This document shows positions 61,334 to 64,000 of a stretch of 64,000 bases of DNA, piece by piece; position 1 is the stretch's first letter; the number at the start of each line of letters is the position of its first letter. The stretch is from the NCBI RefSeq assembly GCF_011395035.1, contig NZ_CP024768.1:3013286-3077285 (forward strand), given 5' to 3'. A program made the position numbers and the translations under genes. Source of the DNA: Pantoea cypripedii. Its GTDB lineage: Bacteria > Pseudomonadota > Gammaproteobacteria > Enterobacterales > Enterobacteriaceae. The notes under the pieces are model-generated. The model worked only from the letters and a program-made list of their open reading frames with translations. It was not told the DNA's origin and searched no databases.

Positions 61334-62299
61334 TTACAGCACGCGACCCAGTGTCTGGCGCAGGTGGGCACCGGCACCGAGCAGACCCGGTTGATCGTGC
61401 GTGATCATATAAACCGGGATATCCACCAGGTAATCGCGGAAGCGACCTTTATCTTCAAACGCGGCACGGAAACCCGAGGCTTTAAAGAAGTCGAGGAAAC
61501 GCGGCACGATACCACCGGCAATATAAACGCCACCAAAGGTGCCCAGGTTGAGCGCCAGGTTACCGCCGAAGCGTCCCATGATGACGCAGAACAGCGACAG
61601 GGCGCGACGACAATCAATGCAGCTGTCTTTCAGTGCGCGTTCGGTGACATCCTTCGGCTTCAGGTTTTCCGGTTCACGCTGATCCGATTTAACGATGGCG
61701 CGGTACAGGTTGACCAGCCCGGAACCGGACAACACGCGCTCCGCCGAGACATGGCCCAGCTCCGCCCGCAATACTTCCAGAATCTCGCCCTCTTCTTCGC
61801 TGTTGGGGGCGAAATCAACGTGACCGCCCTCACCTGGCAGGCTCACCCAACGTTTATCCACGTGGACCAGATGGCTGACACCAAGCCCGGTGCCTGCACC
61901 ATAGATGGCGATCGGTTTGTCCTGCACCGGCGCTTTGCCGCCGAACTGAATCACATCGTTTTCTGCCAGCATCGGCACCGCCATCGAAATCGCGGTGAAA
62001 TCATTGATGATTTCCAGATGGGCAAAACCGAGGCTCTCTTTCATCTGCTTCGTGGAGAAGGCCCAGTCATGATTGGTCATTTCGACCCAGTCGCCGGTAA
62101 TCGGGCAGGCGATGGCGATGCAACCATCTTTGATGTCCTGTTTCTGCTCATCCAGATAGTGACGGATGACCGCTTCAAGGTTGTCATAGTCTGATGTTGA
62201 GAATGTTTTGGCCTGGGAGATGGCACCGGTTTCCACCTCACACAGGGCGAGACGGGCGTTAGTACCGCCCACATCGCCGACCAGGGCGTATTTTGTCAT
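61334..62299 (-). CDS. glk: Glucokinase Glk
   Basis: Phosphorylates free intracellular glucose with ATP, 321 aa. The N-terminal phosphate-binding motif is ALVGDVGGTNARLALCE; the catalytic aspartate lies in EIINDFTAIS. GAGTGLGVSHL and PGEGGHVDFAPNSEEE are family motifs around the sugar and ATP sites. Length equals that of E. coli Glk. Downstream of ipdC on the same strand but separated by a terminator. Confidence 0.98.
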   Translation of the reverse strand: MTKYALVGDVGGTNARLALCEVETGAISQAKTFSTSDYDNLEAVIRHYLDEQKQDIKDGCIAIACPITGDWVEMTNHDWAFSTKQMKESLGFAHLEIINDFTAISMAVPMLAENDVIQFGGKAPVQDKPIAIYGAGTGLGVSHLVHVDKRWVSLPGEGGHVDFAPNSEEEGEILEVLRAELGHVSAERVLSGSGLVNLYRAIVKSDQREPENLKPKDVTERALKDSCIDCRRALSLFCVIMGRFGGNLALNLGTFGGVYIAGGIVPRFLDFFKASGFRAAFEDKGRFRDYLVDIPVYMITHDQPGLLGAGAHLRQTLGRVL

Positions 62300-62354
62300 T
62301 CTTCTGCTGCTCCGCTTGGGTCATAAATAATTGCAGGACACTATAAAAGCCTGC

Positions 62355-62394
62355 CAATAAAACAACAACGCCCATCAGTGCGTCAGATGGGCGT
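62355..62394 (-). terminator. Rho-independent terminator of ipdC
   Basis: Nine-bp stem ACGCCCATC (62368-62376) with GATGGGCGT (62386-62394). On the minus strand it is followed by TGTTGTTTTATT. It lies 68 bp after the ipdC stop. Confidence 0.8.
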
Positions 62395-62461
62395 ATTCAC
62401 TCAGGTGCGGGCACATCCTGACATGCACCCGGCTGACTGCACAGAGGCAACTGTCCGAAAC

Positions 62462-64000
62462 TCAGCCGCCGTTGCGCTGATGGAGCGAGGCAGTCACCTT
62501 GCGTAGCAATGGCGGAAGGTCGTCCTTATCCAGCACCACTTCCACCAGCGACAGATGCTCGCTGCGCGCCAGTAACGCCATCACCCCTTCCAGTTGCACC
62601 GTTTCGCTGACGCGCCAGCTTTGTGCAGCCCCCTCCAGACTGAGCGCCTGTGGCAACGCGGTCCAGTTCCACTGGGCGATATCGTTGTAACGCTGATGCG
62701 CACCGTGTATCGCCCGCTCGACGGTATAGCCCTCATTATTCAGAAGAAAAATAATCGGCTGCTGACCATCGCGCTGCATCGAGCCCAGTTCCTGAATGGT
62801 TAACTGCGCCGAGCCATCGCCGATGATTAAAATCACGCGGCGGTCCGCTCGCGCGGTTTGCGCACCAAAGGCTGCCGGTAAAGTATAGCCAATCGATCCC
62901 CACAGCGGCTGTACCAGCAACTGGGCATCCTGCGGCAACCGCAGCGCCGCAGCACCAAAGGCGGCAGTGCCTTGATCGGCCAGGATAATATCACCGGGCT
63001 GCAAAAACTGCTGCATCGCCTGCCAGAAAGCGTTTTGCGTGATTAATGCGTCATCAACCGGCTCGCTCGTGCTGATCGGGGTTTGTCCCAGCGCCCACTG
63101 CGCGCCATATTGTTTGAACAGCGGTTCCAGCGCGCTGAGCGCTTGCGCCATGGTCAGCGGGGCGAAGGTTTCCCCGGCAACCATCGCATGGAAAGGTTGC
63201 AGATCGATCAGTCTGGCAGCGGGCAGTTGCTGGGTAAAACCCGCGGTTAAGGTATCGGTGAAACGCACACCAACACAGATCGTAACGTCAGTCTCCTCAA
63301 TCGCCGACTGCACCTGCGGCGTGCTGCCTTCAGCGGCGTAGGTGCCGACAAAACCCGCTTGCTGCTCATCCAGCACCCCTTTGCCCATTAATAAGGTGGC
63401 TGCGGGAATGGCGCGAATCTGGCGTAGCGCCGCCAGCTGAGCCTGCAATTGCCAGCGGGATGCAAGGAAATCGGCCAGCAGCGCCACGCGCTGTGCTGAA
63501 GCCAGCAATCGTTCCGCCGCCCTTGCAAACGCCTCTGCTGCCGAAGCAGGCGTGCTGACAGAGGATGGCAGCGACGGCAGTTCAACCTCAGCCTGCTCCA
63601 CATCAACCGCCATCAACAGATAACCGGGCCGGTGTTGATGAAGCGCCTCACTGATCACACGATCAATTTCCTGAACCGCATTCTCCGCCGTCAGCACCGC
63701 GCTCGCAGCACAGACCTCTTGCGCCATCCGGCTGAAGTGGCGAAAATCTCCATCGCCGAGCGAATGATGGACGCAATCCCCCTGCCGTTGTGCCTCGCTG
63801 GCTGGCGCACCAACAATATGAATAACCGGAACATATTCCGCATAGCTCCCGGCGATACCGTTAATCGCGCTCAACTCGCCGACGCCAAAAGTGGTCAGCA
63901 ACGCGGCCGCGCCGTTGCAGCGGCCATAGCCATCCGCAGCATAAGCCGCGTTCAGCTCATTGGCACACCCCACCCAGGTCATCTCCGGATGTTCAATCAC
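62462..64000 (-). CDS. ipdC: Indole-3-pyruvate decarboxylase IpdC, N-terminus beyond window
   Basis: Thiamine-diphosphate enzyme that converts indole-3-pyruvate to indole-3-acetaldehyde, the key step of IAA synthesis in plant-associated enterobacteria. 512 residues are seen; the frame runs off the right edge, and about 38 N-terminal residues lie outside by comparison with the 550-aa family. The catalytic-glutamate region CANELNAAYAADGYGR is present. The ThDP motif starts GDGSAQLTIQELGS and ends NN. SYAEYVPVIHIVGAPA and GDFRHFSRMAQEV mark the decarboxylase group. Related phenylpyruvate and pyruvate decarboxylases share these motifs, so the substrate is inferred. Confidence 0.9.
   Translation of the reverse strand: MIEHPEMTWVGCANELNAAYAADGYGRCNGAAALLTTFGVGELSAINGIAGSYAEYVPVIHIVGAPASEAQRQGDCVHHSLGDGDFRHFSRMAQEVCAASAVLTAENAVQEIDRVISEALHQHRPGYLLMAVDVEQAEVELPSLPSSVSTPASAAEAFARAAERLLASAQRVALLADFLASRWQLQAQLAALRQIRAIPAATLLMGKGVLDEQQAGFVGTYAAEGSTPQVQSAIEETDVTICVGVRFTDTLTAGFTQQLPAARLIDLQPFHAMVAGETFAPLTMAQALSALEPLFKQYGAQWALGQTPISTSEPVDDALITQNAFWQAMQQFLQPGDIILADQGTAAFGAAALRLPQDAQLLVQPLWGSIGYTLPAAFGAQTARADRRVILIIGDGSAQLTIQELGSMQRDGQQPIIFLLNNEGYTVERAIHGAHQRYNDIAQWNWTALPQALSLEGAAQSWRVSETVQLEGVMALLARSEHLSLVEVVLDKDDLPPLLRKVTASLHQRNGG

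Noticed and set aside
1..64000. CRISPR arrays, insertion sequences, rRNA genes
   Set aside because: No regularly spaced repeats, transposase frames or rRNA sequence were seen anywhere in the window.

Overview
This window is a stretch of enterobacterial core chromosome, most likely from Pantoea or a close relative in the Erwiniaceae. Gene order follows the Escherichia coli segment from purF to glk: purF-cvpA-dedD-folC-accD-dedA-truA-usg-pdxB, flk, yfcJ, fabB-mnmC, yfcL-epmC-yfcA-mepA-aroC-prmB, smrB, sixA, fadJI, yfcZ, fadL, mlaA, yfdC-argW, alaC-ypdK, ypdAB and glk. The Pantoea guess rests on ipdC (indole-3-pyruvate decarboxylase) next to glk, a complete ccm cluster between mlaA and yfdC, and protein sequences recalled from memory. 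No search was run.

Region by region. 1-324 holds the start of an intimin/invasin-like secreted protein, cut by the window edge. 0.6-9.8 kb is the purine, folate, fatty-acid and pyridoxine biosynthesis block, all on the minus strand, with a consensus PurR operator before cvpA. 9.8-16.7 kb is an accessory block between pdxB and flk: an AraC regulator divergent from an EamA exporter, then the tctDE two-component system divergent from the tctCBA tricarboxylate transporter. 16.8-21 kb holds flk, a rhodanese/MocR divergent pair and yfcJ. 21-37 kb is core again (fabB, mnmC, the prmB-aroC operon, fadIJ, fadL, mlaA), with recognisable FadR and FabR sites. 37-44 kb is ccmABCDEFGHI, with ccmH and ccmI as separate genes. 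yfdC and tRNA-Arg(CCU) argW follow.

45.4-56.6 kb, between argW and alaC, is the main accessory region: a 62-aa membrane protein, an AraC/DMT exporter pair, a small AriR-like protein, the pyruvate transporter yhjX, an SMP-30 lactonase, two small lipoproteins, a membrane protein with a universal stress protein, and an IclR regulator divergent from an EmrAB-type pump. No integrase or prophage gene is visible. 56.6-64 kb holds ypdK, alaC, a GNAT acetyltransferase, ypdAB, glk and the 3' part of ipdC.

Genes that work together: the pyruvate-sensing kinase/regulator pair YpdA/YpdB lies 10 kb from its known E. coli target yhjX, and a YpdB-type direct repeat with the expected 11-bp spacer precedes yhjX. 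FadR sites precede fadIJ, fadL (two) and fabB, linking fatty-acid uptake, degradation and unsaturated synthesis. Two nearly identical 19-bp palindromes 44 bp apart lie between the IclR gene and its divergent pump. I found no convincing wholly new system. The most useful new leads are the YpdB site, the IclR operator pair, TctD-like direct repeats, palindromic repeat elements, and small genes that automatic annotation may miss (ypdK, and a Gly/His-rich 51-aa lipoprotein).
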